Positions 19,943 to 28,136 of a DNA stretch of 64,000 bases are shown here, piece by piece (the stretch's first letter is position 1; each line of letters starts with the position of its first letter). The notes beneath the pieces were generated by a model, which saw nothing but the letters and a program-made list of their open reading frames with translations, had not been told where the DNA came from and searched no databases. Location: the NCBI GenBank assembly GCA_963810945.1, contig CAWEPI010000008.1, forward strand, positions 248,001-312,000, written 5' to 3'. Source of the DNA: JAOUEA01 sp963810945 (lineage in GTDB: Bacteria > Actinomycetota > UBA4738 > HRBIN12). The position numbers and the translations under genes were made by a program.

Positions 19943-20500
19943 ATGCCCGAGAAGCCGACCCTCGTGATCGTCGATGTGCAGAAAGCATTCGATGACCCGG
20001 CGTGGGGAAAGCGGAACAACCCAGGCGCGGAAGGGAACGTCGCCCGCCTGCTCGCAGCTTGGCGGGCCGCGGACGCGCCGATCATCCACGTTCGGCATCG
20101 CGAGACGGACCCCGAATGGCACTTCTTCAACGAGGGAGACCCCGGGTACGAGTTCAAGCCGGAAGCGATGCCGCTGGCGGATGAGCCGGTCGTGACCAAG
20201 GGCGTGAACTCCGCCTTCATCGGAACCGATCTGGAAGAGCGGCTTCGCGCGGCGGGCGCCACCACGGTCGTGATCGCAGCGATAACGACCGACCACTGTG
20301 GATCAACCACGGCGAGGATGTCCGGCAACCTCGGATTCGAGACGTGGGTCGTCGGCGATGCGTGTGCGACCTTCGATCGGGAAGGGCCGGACGGAGAGGT
20401 CTTCCCCGCCGACCTGATCCACCGCACGAGTCTCGCGAGCCTCCACGACGAATTCGCCGACGTCGTATCGACCGACGAAGCGATCGCAAGACTCGGTTAG
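19943..20500 (+). CDS. Isochorismatase-family cysteine hydrolase
   Basis: A 185-residue isochorismatase-like hydrolase. TLVIVDVQKAFDDPAW near the start carries the catalytic Asp11, VVTKGVNSAFIGT the Lys, and AITTDHCGSTTARM the nucleophile Cys. The family includes nicotinamidases, N-carbamoyl hydrolases and isochorismatases; the substrate is undetermined. Codon use is less GC-saturated than in the neighbours (AAA, ATA, GCA codons occur) and the frame is intact in a region where neighbours are broken. It is followed after 24 bases by an aldehyde dehydrogenase, so the two are probably co-transcribed. Both lie next to a tRNA gene and are likely acquired. Confidence 0.85.
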   Translation: MPEKPTLVIVDVQKAFDDPAWGKRNNPGAEGNVARLLAAWRAADAPIIHVRHRETDPEWHFFNEGDPGYEFKPEAMPLADEPVVTKGVNSAFIGTDLEERLRAAGATTVVIAAITTDHCGSTTARMSGNLGFETWVVGDACATFDREGPDGEVFPADLIHRTSLASLHDEFADVVSTDEAIARLG

Positions 20501-20524
20501 CCCTCAGACAAGGAGACCCACACG

Positions 20525-21889
20525 ATGGACTATGCCGTAACCAACCCCGCCACCGGCGAGACGGTCAAGACCTACGACACCATCACCGACGCCGGGCTCG
20601 AGGCCGCTATCGCCGCAGCCGACGAGGCGCACCGCACCTGGTCGAGGTCGACCACGGTCGAAGAGCGCGCGGCCCTCGTGCGCCGCGTCGGCGAACTGCA
20701 CACCGAGCGCCGCCAGGAGCTGGCGAAGCTCATCGTGCGCGAGATGGGCAAGCCGATCGCGCAGGCGCTCGGCGAGGCTGACTTCGCCGCAGCGATCTAC
20801 GACTACTACGCCGACCACTCGGCGGACTTCCTCAAGGATGAGCCGATCCAGCTCCTCGCGGGCGAGGGCTCGGCGGTCATCCGCCGCTCGTCGCTCGGGG
20901 TGCTGCTCGGCATCATGCCGTGGAACTTCCCGTACTACCAGGTCGCTCGCTTCGCCGGCCCGAACCTCATGATCGGCAACACCATCCTGCTCAAGCACTC
21001 CGAACTGTGCCCCGAGTCCGCCGGCGCGATCCAGCAGATCTTCCTCGACGCGGGGTTCCCGGCCGGCGCCTACGTGAACATCTACGCCTCCCACGGCCAG
21101 ATCGAGCAGGTCATCGCCGACCCTCGCGTGCAGGGCGTCTCGCTCACCGGCTCCCAGCGCGCCGGCGCCTCGGTCGCCGAGATCGGCGGCCGCCACCTGA
21201 AGAAGGTCGTGCTCGAGCTCGGCGGCTCGGACCCCTTCATCCTGCTCTCGACCGACGACCTCGACGCCACCGTGCAGAACGCGGTCGACGCCCGTCTCGA
21301 CAACAGCGGCCAGTCCTGCAACGCGGCCAAGCGCTTCATCGTCGCCGACGAGCTGTACGAGCCCTTCCTCGAGAAGTTCAGCGCGAAGATCGCCGAGATC
21401 GAGGCGACCGACCCGACCTCGGCCGACTCGGTGCTCGGTCCGCTGTCCTCGCTGAAGGCCGCCGAGGGCGTCGACGAGCAGGTCAAGCGCGCGATCGAGC
21501 ACGGCGCGACGCTCGTGCACGGTGGCACCCGCGACGGCGCGTTCTTCCAGACGACCGTGCTGACGGATGTCACTCCCGAGAACCCCGCCTCCAAGGAGGA
21601 GTTCTTCGGCCCGGTCGCGCAGGTGTACCGCGCGAAGGACGAGGCCGACGCCGTGCGCATCGCGAACGACACCCCGTTCGGCTTGGGCTCGTACGTCTAC
21701 ACCACCGACCATGAGCAGGCGCTCCGCGTCGCCGACGGCATCCAGGCCGGCATGGTGTTCGTGAACGTCGTGCTCGCCGACGGCGTCGAGCTGCCGTTCG
21801 GCGGCATCAAGCGCTCGGGCTCGGGCCGCGAGCTCGGCCGCTTGGGCGCCGACGAGTTCGTGAACAAGAAGATGATCCGCATCGGCTGA
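20525..21889 (+). CDS. NAD(P)-dependent succinate-semialdehyde dehydrogenase type aldehyde dehydrogenase
   Basis: A 454-residue aldehyde dehydrogenase. LGIMPWNFPYYQVARF, the cofactor-site VSLTGSQRAGASVAEIG, the catalytic glutamate in LELGGSDPF, the nucleophilic Cys in NSGQSCNAAKRF, and EEFFGPVAQVYR are all present. The short N-terminus and the SCNAAKRF form match the SSADH group that oxidises succinate semialdehyde to succinate. Codon use and motif spelling remind me of Microbacteriaceae-type actinobacteria, but this is an impression. There are no frame breaks. Immediately downstream the sequence runs into the remains of a response-regulator gene at about 21995, which marks the edge of the foreign-looking segment. 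Confidence 0.88.
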   Translation: MDYAVTNPATGETVKTYDTITDAGLEAAIAAADEAHRTWSRSTTVEERAALVRRVGELHTERRQELAKLIVREMGKPIAQALGEADFAAAIYDYYADHSADFLKDEPIQLLAGEGSAVIRRSSLGVLLGIMPWNFPYYQVARFAGPNLMIGNTILLKHSELCPESAGAIQQIFLDAGFPAGAYVNIYASHGQIEQVIADPRVQGVSLTGSQRAGASVAEIGGRHLKKVVLELGGSDPFILLSTDDLDATVQNAVDARLDNSGQSCNAAKRFIVADELYEPFLEKFSAKIAEIEATDPTSADSVLGPLSSLKAAEGVDEQVKRAIEHGATLVHGGTRDGAFFQTTVLTDVTPENPASKEEFFGPVAQVYRAKDEADAVRIANDTPFGLGSYVYTTDHEQALRVADGIQAGMVFVNVVLADGVELPFGGIKRSGSGRELGRLGADEFVNKKMIRIG

Positions 21890-21993
21890 CGCCCAGGGTC
21901 ATGTGGCGACGGGCCCTCGACCGGCAGGCCGACAGAGCGGCTGAGGCCCTCGAAGCGGCCGCCTGACCGATCCCGCCTCCGGCACCGCCCGGC

Positions 21994-22036
21994 AAGGAAC
22001 GTCGTCCACGACCAGGATCCGGGCGTCGCCGCTCAT
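21994..22036 (-). pseudogene. Truncated response-regulator gene (first 14 codons only)
   Basis: An ATG at 22036 overlaps the stop of the complete receiver gene as ATGA. It reads MSGDARILVVDDVP, a typical receiver-domain start with the acidic pair DD, and then homology stops: none of the three frames beyond about 21995 resembles a receiver domain, and the frame ends at 21899. The break coincides with the right flank of the aldehyde-dehydrogenase segment. This looks like the 5' stub of a third gene of the kinase operon, cut off by an insertion or by a chimeric assembly join. Confidence 0.7.
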
Positions 22037-22413
22037 CCGAGCCGTCCCTCGCAGTGCTGCCGAACGATCGCGATCAGCTCCCGCACGTTCACGGGCTTCG
22101 ACACGTAGCCGTCGAAGCCCTCCGCCAGGAACCGCTCGCGATCCCCCTGCATCGCTTGTGCGGTCAGGGCGAGGACAGGGATGGTCGCCGTGCGCTCGTC
22201 CGCCCGCAACCGATGGAGCGCTTGCACGCCGTCGATGTCCGGGAGCTGGATGTCCATCAGCACGAGGTCCGGCGTGTGCTCGGATGCCATGTCGACCGCC
22301 TCGCCGCCTGTCGTCGCCTCGAGCGTTCGGAACCCGGTCGCGACCAGGACGTCTCGGAACAGCTTCATGTTCTTCTCGTTGTCCTCGACGACGAGGATCC
22401 GCTCGCCCGTCAT
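22033..22413 (-). CDS. Single-domain response regulator (DivK/CheY-like)
   Basis: A 126-residue stand-alone receiver domain. ILVVEDNEKNMKLF at the front holds the acidic pocket, the phospho-accepting Asp lies in LVLMDIQLPDIDG near residue 54, and GYVSKPVNVREL carries the conserved Lys. There is no output domain, so it probably passes phosphate on or acts by protein contact, as DivK does. The ATG overlaps the stop codon of the histidine kinase as ATGA, so kinase and receiver are translationally coupled, and its own stop overlaps the start of a truncated third gene. It is intact, unlike the kinase. Confidence 0.9.
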   Translation of the reverse strand: MTGERILVVEDNEKNMKLFRDVLVATGFRTLEATTGGEAVDMASEHTPDLVLMDIQLPDIDGVQALHRLRADERTATIPVLALTAQAMQGDRERFLAEGFDGYVSKPVNVRELIAIVRQHCEGRLG

Positions 22414-24059
22414 GACGCGAACGACCTCGCGGGGAGCGCGAAGGTGAAGGTGCTCCCGTGGCCGAGCTCGCTCTCGAGCCAGATACGTCCGCCGTGGAGC
22501 TCCACGAACCGTTTCGAGAGCGCCAGGCCCAGGCCGGTCCCCTCGCGCAGCCCGACCCCCGTCTCGCTCTGCTGGAACTCCTCGAAGATCCGATCTCGAT
22601 CCTCGGGAGCGACGCCCGGGCCGGTATCGGCGACGGAGACCCTGACCTCGCCGTTGACCCGCGTCGCGCTCACGTCGACCTCCCCACCGGCGGGCGTGAA
22701 CTTCACCGCGTTCGAGAGCAGGTTGAAGATGACCTGCTTGATCCGTCGCTCGTCACCGTCCACCACGTCGACCTCCGGATCGGCGGCGAACGCGACGCGG
22801 ACCCCGTCCTCCATCGCGCGCTCGCGCACCATCACCACGCCGCGCTCGAGCGCCTCCCGGAGCGAGAACGGGTGGACCTCGAGCTCGACCTGCCCCGCCT
22901 CGACCTTGGAGAGATCGAGGACGTCGTTGATCAGCGAGAGCAGATGGTTGCCCGGAGGAGATGATGTCGTCGAGGTACTCCGCCTGCTTCGGGTTGACGG
23001 GCCCGACCATCTCGTCGTGCAACACCTGTGAGAATCCGATGATCGCATTCAGCGGGGTCCGGAGCTCGTGGGACATGTTGGCCAGGAACTCCGACTTGTG
23101 CCGACTCGCCGCCTCGAGCTCGGTGTAGAGTCGCCGAAGCTCGTCGTTCATCTGGTTGACGTTCGCGCCCAACGCTCCGAGCTCGTCTCGGTTGTCGACC
23201 TCGACGTGGCCCGAGAAGTCTCCCGACGCGATCGCGGCGACGCGAGTGTCGATCTGCTGGATGGGCCCGATCAGCGACCACGACAGGATGAATCCCAGCA
23301 GCAGGGCGAGCACGAGCGCACCCGCCGCGACGCCGATGAACAGGGCTCGAGAACTCGCGAACGAGCTCGCGTTCCGGGCGATCAGATCCTCGAGCTCGTC
23401 TCGCGTCCTGTTCGCCAGCTGACGCGGCGTCCGTGTAGAGGTCGCTCGCGAGCAACTCCGCATCCCCTCGTAGCGGCAGCATCTCGTCGATCGACTCCTC
23501 GTCTTCGATCGAGATGGTCGCGCCCTCGTAGAGCGGGATGAGCTCCTCCTCGATCAACCGTCGAGAGCTCGATGGGCCGTGTCCTGGATCTTTCGCAGGA
23601 TCGTCCACGATCCTCCGGAGGCGGCGAGAACCCGAGTCGATCCGGCGGCCGTCGCCGCCGCGATCCGCATCGGCCGCATCCACGGCGAACAGATCCACGG
23701 CGAGCGAGAACGCCCCGCGATCGTTCGGGCGACGCCAGTCTGGCCAGACCACGTTGAAGTCGGGCCCGCGACGTTCGACCGCCAGGACGCTGCCGGAGGT
23801 ACCCCGCCGCGGCCTGGAGCTTGCTGTACTCGACAGCCCGTTCCTGGAGAGGCCCAACGCTCGCGACGCGATCGTTCGACTGTCCGAGCACGAGCTGCCC
23901 GAGCAGGCCGACCGCGACGAGGAGCACGGACGTGCCGACGAACGCGATCTGCAGCTTCGTCCGAACCTTGACCGGCAGGCGGGCGACGGCCCGGACGAAC
24001 GGATCGCCGATCCGTCGCCGCCCTTCCCTGGCGACCCGTGACTCCTGCTCCTCGGCCAA
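22410..24059 (-). CDS. Membrane histidine kinase with HAMP domain (several frame breaks)
   Basis: Order after stitching: a cytoplasmic start (AEEQESRVAREGRRR), TM1 (LQIAFVGTSVLLVAVGLLGQ), an extracellular sensor region with the segment LIPLYEGATISIEDEESIDE, TM2 (ALFIGVAAGALVLALLLGF), HAMP (GPIQQIDTRVAAIASGDF), HisKA with the phospho-accepting His in FLANMSHELRTPLNAIIGF, and HATPase_c with NLLSNAVKFTP, DTGPGV and GTGLGLALSKRF. Frame breaks lie near 23795, between 23560 and 23600, near 23425 and near 22955. The start is probably TTG at 24059, four bases after the stop of the upstream SnoaL-type lipoprotein gene, so the two are coupled. The stop overlaps the receiver gene. The signal sensed is unknown. 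Confidence 0.82.
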
Positions 24060-24063
24060 GATC

Positions 24064-24573
24064 TCAGACTTCCAGGACGGTCGTCCCGCCGACCATGTTC
24101 GTGATCAGCCACTTCCCGTCGATCCGGGCTACATCGAAGTCGGCGGTCGTGGTCGCATACGACTTCGCTGGTCTCGGCATCGATGAAATGACACTCGAAG
24201 TGCAGCGTGCCCCGGTCGCCGTTGACCGTGATCTCCAACTTGTAGGCCGGGTGATCCGAAACCCAGGTGTTCTCAGGCTGCGAAGGGCGCCGCATCCTCC
24301 ATCCAGAATCGCCGGATCTCGTCGAGCCCGGACGCGGTCACGCCGGGGCCCACCGTCATCGTCGCGTTGGGCGCGAAGAGGCTCATCATCAGATCGATGT
24401 CCTTCGTCGTCGTCGCGTGGTGGAAGTCCTTCTCGATCTGGTCGATCTCCCACATGTCCTGGGCTCGGCGGGCCTGGTCGTCGGTCGAGCTCGGCTCCCG
24501 AACCGCGACACGCGACGAGCACGACCGAGAGGAGAAGGACCCCGAGTGCGCCTCCGATCACGAGCCTCCGCAT
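24064..24573 (-). CDS. SnoaL-like lipoprotein, possible accessory to the kinase (three frame breaks)
   Basis: The ATG at 24573 opens a lipoprotein signal (VIGGALGVLLLSVVLVACRG, lipobox LVAC). After a break near 24483 the protein reads DMWEIDQIEKDFHHATTTKD and LFAPNATMTVGPGV; after a break near 24283 it continues ENTWVSDHPAYKLEITVNGD; after one near 24155 it ends in ATTTADFDVARIDGKWLITN and stops at 24064. This is an NTF2/SnoaL_3 fold tethered outside the membrane. Its position directly before a membrane kinase suggests an extracytoplasmic ligand-binding partner of the sensor; that role is inferred from context only. Confidence 0.68.
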   Translation of the reverse strand: MRRLVIGGALGVLLLSVVLVACRGSGAELDRRPGPPSPGHVGDRPDREGLPPRDDDEGHRSDDEPLRAQRDDDGGPRRDRVRARRDPAILDGGCGALRSLRTPGFRITRPTSWRSRSTATGARCTSSVISSMPRPAKSYATTTADFDVARIDGKWLITNMVGGTTVLEV

Positions 24574-24711
24574 GTGTCAGCCCCTTTCCGCTCAGGCCAT
24601 CGTGCCGTCGGGTCGCTCGGCGATGTTCACATCGTCGAGTCCGTTCCGTCTAGAGGCTAGGGAGCGCAGCGGATCTCGGCCCACCAGGCCAACCGTCCTT
24701 ACCTGGGGGTG

Positions 24712-25113
24712 CTAGCACGGTAGCGTCCTCGACGTCGTCACTCCGTCCTCGCCACGCAGTAGCGGCGCACCTGCTCCGGGAAACGTGCTCACGTGGATCG
24801 GCTTCTCGAGCCATCCGGCGAAGCCAGCTTCCTCGAGCCAGTCTTCGCTCCCTTCGAGCGGCGATGCGCTCATCGCGACCACCGGGATGAGAGCCGTTCG
24901 CTCGTGTGCGGCGAGCCTCCGTGTCGCGTCCACCCCATCCATGTCGGGGAGCCGGAGGTCCATCAGGATCACGTCCGGCACGTGCTCCCGCGCGAGCGCG
25001 ATCCCCTGCGCGGCCGTCGCCGAACCGAACGTCCGGAACCCGGCGGCGCTCAGGACGTCGAGGGCGAGCTTCCGGTTCCGGTCGTTGTCGTCGACGACGA
25101 GGACACTGGTCAC
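24712..25113 (-). CDS. Single-domain response regulator
   Basis: A stand-alone receiver: VLVVDDNDRNRKLALDVLSA, the phospho-accepting Asp in VILMDLRLPDMDG, and FAGWLEKPIHVSTFP with the conserved Lys. The last residues in this frame (GAGAPLLRGEDG) do not fit; a single-base shift near 24770 gives EQVRRYCVARTE and a stop at 24738, which completes helix 5 as expected. It resembles the receiver at 22033-22413 and likely belongs to the same circuit. It is divergent from a NarL-type regulator, with only 17 bases between the start codons, so the two promoters must overlap the coding regions. Confidence 0.85.
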   Translation of the reverse strand: MTSVLVVDDNDRNRKLALDVLSAAGFRTFGSATAAQGIALAREHVPDVILMDLRLPDMDGVDATRRLAAHERTALIPVVAMSASPLEGSEDWLEEAGFAGWLEKPIHVSTFPGAGAPLLRGEDGVTTSRTLPC

Positions 25114-25130
25114 GGGCGTATCCTCGCGCC

Positions 25131-25797
25131 ATGCCGATCCGACTCGTGATCGCCGACGATCATCTCCTCGTGCGCGAGGGCGTACGGCGGCTGCTCGAGA
25201 CCGAGCCCGACATCGAGGTCGCGGCGGTGTGCGGCGACCTCGACTCCCTCCTCGCCGCGGTGGCGGCGGAGCATCCGGACGTCGTCGTCACCGACATCCG
25301 CATGCCGCCCGACAACACCGATGAAGGGATCCAGGCGGCCCAACGGCTGCGGACCACGGATCCCGACGTGGGCGTCGTGGTGCTGAGCCAGTACGCGACG
25401 CCGAGCTACGCCCTCGCCCTCCTCGAGGGCGGCAGCGCCGGCCGTTCCTACCTCCTCAAGGAGCGCGTCCTGGAACCGGAACAGCTCGTGTCGGCGATCC
25501 GGGCCGTCGCAGAGCGGCGGCTCGGTGATCGACCCGAAGGTCGTGGAGGCGCTGGTCGCGGAGGACGCCCGAGGCGAGCAGTCGCCGATCCAACGATTGA
25601 CCGCGCGTGAGCGCGACGTGCTGCGGGAGATGGCGGCGGGCAAGAGCAACGCCGCGATCGGTGAGTCCCTCTTCCTCGCCGAGCGGTCGGTCGAGAAGTT
25701 GATCCATGCGATCTTCCTCAAGCTCGGGCTCACCTGGGAGCCCTCGGTCAACAAGCGCGTCAAGGCCGTGATCCTCTACCTGGCGGAGAGCGACTAG
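25131..25797 (+). CDS. NarL/FixJ-type response regulator (one frame break)
   Basis: The receiver domain begins PIRLVIADDHLLVREGVRRL, with the phospho-accepting Asp in VVVTDIRMPP. The frame breaks near 25522 in GAGCGGCGGCTC; the other frame continues GGSVIDPKVVEALVAED and then the LuxR-type DNA-binding domain, LTARERDVLREMAAGKSNAA followed by RSVEKLIHAIFLKLGL. Repaired length is about 222 residues, normal for the family. It is a DNA-binding transcription regulator driven by phosphorylation. The convergent gene ends 2 bases away and encodes a HisKA_3-type kinase, the usual partner class. Confidence 0.88.
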
Positions 25798-25799
25798 CG

Positions 25800-26493
25800 T
25801 CATCGCGAGAGCGGCAGGGATCCGGCCACGGTGGTCCGGTCGCCCCCCGCGGTGATCGTCACCCGGCCGCCCAGCGCTTCGACGCGATCGTGCGGGGCGC
25901 GGCGTTCCGATCCCAGATCGACGTCCGCGTCGATCTCGAAGGCGAGCGCGCCCTCCTCCCCACGGACGCTCACCACGACCGGGGTGCCGGTCGGCGCGCG
26001 CTCGAACGCGTCCAGCGCGCAGAAATAGACGGCGCCGGCGATCTCCGGCGGAGAGACCACGTCGACGTCGACGTCGATCCGCGCCGGCACGCCGGCGCGG
26101 CTCGCCGCCGCGCGGAGCTCGGCGACCAGTCCGCCCGCCCCGAGCAGCGGAGGGAAGATCCGGTTGGCGAGCTCCTGCATCTCCGTCAACGCCCGCCGCG
26201 CTTCGCGCTGCAGCTCGTCGAGGAGCGCTTTCGCCGCCGTCGGGATCGGAGTCCACCGATCCCGCGGCCACCTCGAGGTTGGCCGCGAGCCCCACCAGGT
26301 CCTGCTGCACGCCTTCGTGCAAGGCCCGCTCGATGTCGCGACGTTCGGCATCGGCGACCAGCGCGAGTCGTTTCCGAGAGGCTCGGAGCTCCTCGATCTC
26401 GCGGCGCAACCCATCGAGGGTTGGCTGCTCGTCGGTCTGCTCGGTCTCCAGCGGATGCCCTCCGGTACGTGGATCCCCGCAGTTGTCCGTCAT
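25800..26493 (-). CDS. HisKA_3-type histidine kinase, cytoplasmic (one frame break)
   Basis: Starts at ATG 26493 (MTDNCGDPRTGG). A coiled region (LDGLRREIEELRASRKRL) leads into the HisKA_3 phospho-acceptor, with His in RRDIERALHEGVQQDLVGLA. After a break near 26243 come LLDELQREARRALTEMQELA and an ATPase-like region ending HDRVEALGGRVTITAGGD. The ATP-binding domain is short and poorly conserved: no clear N box or glycine-rich G2 motif, only the terminal GGRVTI strand. About 230 residues and no membrane segment. It is probably the partner of the adjacent NarL-type regulator, but the weak ATPase motifs leave kinase activity open. Confidence 0.72.
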
Positions 26494-26645
26494 CGCTCGC
26501 GGCGGCGTCAAGCGGCCCAGCACGGTATCGGGACGGATGGCAGCATCCCGCCGTTCGCCAGGCCACCACCGTAGAGCCGGCCGGAACGACCTCCTAGCGT
26601 CGCGATGGACGAGCGCTCATCGGGAAACGAGGGAGGAGGGAGACG

Positions 26646-26738
26646 GTGAAGCAGCTGGGACCTCTGGTCCGTTGCCACGACGGCGCGACCGTCTACGCCG
26701 TCGAGGGCGCGATCAGTTCGGCATCAACACGCTGGTGA
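26646..26738 (+). CDS. Possible 30-residue small protein
   Basis: A GTG at 26646 follows a strong ribosome-binding sequence (GAGGGAGGAGGGAGAC). It opens VKQLGPLVRCHDGATVYAVE, then GAISSASTRW and a stop. If one base were wrong, as often happens nearby, the end would read DQFGINTLVIGT and stop at 26749. It precedes the beta-propeller gene by 39 bases and could be a leader or a small peptide gene. There is no family match; the call rests on the ribosome-binding site alone. Confidence 0.35.
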   Translation: MKQLGPLVRCHDGATVYAVEGAISSASTRW

Positions 26739-26777
26739 TCGGGACCTGACCCCGATCCGGATCGGAAGGAGAAGAAG

Positions 26778-27743
26778 ATGAACCGTCGCATCGTGCTCAG
26801 CATCGTCGCCGCGATCGCCGGGCTCGTGTGGGCGGCGCCGGGAGCCGGCGCCGTGGCGCTCTCGGACTGGGGGGCGCCGGTGAACGTCGAGTCGATCCCA
26901 GGGACCAGCTCGTCGTTCAACACGCCGGACACCGACGGGTGCCCGATCCAGTCGCCGGACGGACGCAGCTTCTACATGGCGACCAACCGTCCGGGCGGAC
27001 TCGGCGGCCTCGACATCTGGGTCGCGCACCGGCCGAACACCCACTCGCCGTGGGGAGCGCCGGAGAACCTCGGCGCGCCGGTCAACAGCGAGGCGGACGA
27101 TTTCTGTCCGACGCCGGTGATCGGTGGACGGCTGTTCTTCGTCAGCGCCCGCGCCGGCGGGTGCGGTCTGGGCGACATCTATGTGACGAAGCGCTCGGGC
27201 GGGGCCTGGGCGGCGCCGTCGAACCTGGGCTGTGGGGTCAACAGCGCGGGCGGCGAGGCCGGGCCGTCGTTGGTCGTGACGCTCGGCGATCGTGCGCTGT
27301 ACTTCTCGAGCAACCGGGCCGGCGGCGTCACACCCGAGTCCACCGCGACGGGCGACATGGACATCTACCGAGCGCCGCTTCGCGGGGATGGCTCGTTCGG
27401 CGCGGCGGCGCTCGTTCCCGAGCTCAGCAGCTCCTTCGAGGATGCCCGGCCCAACGTTCGCCTCGACGGTCGCGAGGTCGTGTTGGACTCGAACCGGACG
27501 GGCACGCTCGGGGGTCCCGACATCTACGCGGCGACGCGGCCATCGACGTTCGCCGCCTGGGGGGTGCCGGGCAACCTCGGTGTCGTCGTGAACACCCCCT
27601 CGAGCGAGACGCGTGCATCGTTCTCGCTGAACGGGCTGACGCTGTACTTCGGCTCGAACCGGCCGGGGAGCGAGCTCTCCGCGACCGGCACGCCGTCGAA
27701 CGACATCTACGTCACGACGCGGCGCGCGCTCTGCAACCACTGA
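26778..27743 (+). CDS. Secreted PD40/WD40-like beta-propeller protein
   Basis: A 321-residue exported protein: signal peptide MNRRIVLSIVAAIAGLVWAA then APGAGA, and a propeller of five PD40-like blades marked by ATNRPGGLGGLDIW, SARAGGCGLGDIYV, SSNRAGG...GDMDIYR, DSNRTGTLGGPDIY and GSNRPGS...SNDIYV. Such repeats occur in TolB-like and OmpA-associated surface proteins and serve for protein or glycan binding; no enzymatic motif is seen. The ATG follows GGAAGGAGAAG. The frame is intact. A strong terminator hairpin follows 31 bases after the stop, so the unit is mono- or bicistronic with the small ORF upstream. Confidence 0.85.
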   Translation: MNRRIVLSIVAAIAGLVWAAPGAGAVALSDWGAPVNVESIPGTSSSFNTPDTDGCPIQSPDGRSFYMATNRPGGLGGLDIWVAHRPNTHSPWGAPENLGAPVNSEADDFCPTPVIGGRLFFVSARAGGCGLGDIYVTKRSGGAWAAPSNLGCGVNSAGGEAGPSLVVTLGDRALYFSSNRAGGVTPESTATGDMDIYRAPLRGDGSFGAAALVPELSSSFEDARPNVRLDGREVVLDSNRTGTLGGPDIYAATRPSTFAAWGVPGNLGVVVNTPSSETRASFSLNGLTLYFGSNRPGSELSATGTPSNDIYVTTRRALCNH

Positions 27744-27773
27744 GGGCGACGGCAGGATCGAGGCCGGTGGTGC

Positions 27774-27802
27774 GGGGGCCGGGCGCGAAGCGCCCGGCCC
27801 CC
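27774..27802 (+). terminator. 13-bp perfect GC hairpin, same core as at 11274
   Basis: GGGGGCCGGGCGC pairs with GCGCCCGGCCCCC around GAA, 31 bases after the propeller gene stop. The 23-base core, including the loop, is identical to the hairpin at 11274-11300. No U-tract follows. Confidence 0.75.
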
Positions 27803-28057
27803 ACCCCACGCGTCAATTCGGGGGAGCCTTCTCCATGCCGTAGAGACGGCGGGCGCCGTGTCCGGCGGCACGACGGCGGCGCGTGCCGATTCCGCAGCTT
27901 CGATCGCCTCTCCCTCGCGCTGTAAGGAGATCATCGATGCTCGCGCCCTGAGCCGGAATCCATGGGGCGGTGACCGGACCCATCTCCACTCGCTACACTT
28001 CGAGGCATCGGTGATGACCCCCGGCGGCGATTTCCGCCAGGTGTTCCACCGGGCCCG
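27803..28057. other. Non-coding stretch before tRNA-Phe
   Basis: About 255 bases with no credible gene. Short open frames here (one reading SRNPWGGDRTHLHSLHFEAS into the tRNA) have no ribosome-binding site and no family resemblance. The segment must contain the tRNA-Phe promoter, but no convincing hexamers were found. Confidence 0.5.
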
Positions 28058-28130
28058 GGCCAGGTAGCTCAGTTGGCAGAGCACGCGGCTGAAAACCGCG
28101 GTGTCGGCAGTTCGATTCTGCCCCTGGCCA
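28058..28130 (+). tRNA. tRNA-Phe (anticodon GAA)
   Basis: Acceptor GGCCAGG pairs with CCTGGCC; D arm GCTC/GAGC; anticodon arm CGCGG-CTGAAAA-CCGCG gives GAA; T arm GGCAG-TTCGATT-CTGCC. The discriminator is A. CCA is not encoded. Confidence 0.96.
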
Positions 28131-28136
28131 CCGAAC

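Noticed and set aside
7870..26493. Phase variation or programmed frameshifting as the cause of the frame breaks
   Set aside because: The breaks hit single-copy housekeeping genes, are not at long homopolymers or slippery heptamers, and need both insertions and deletions; sequence error is simpler.
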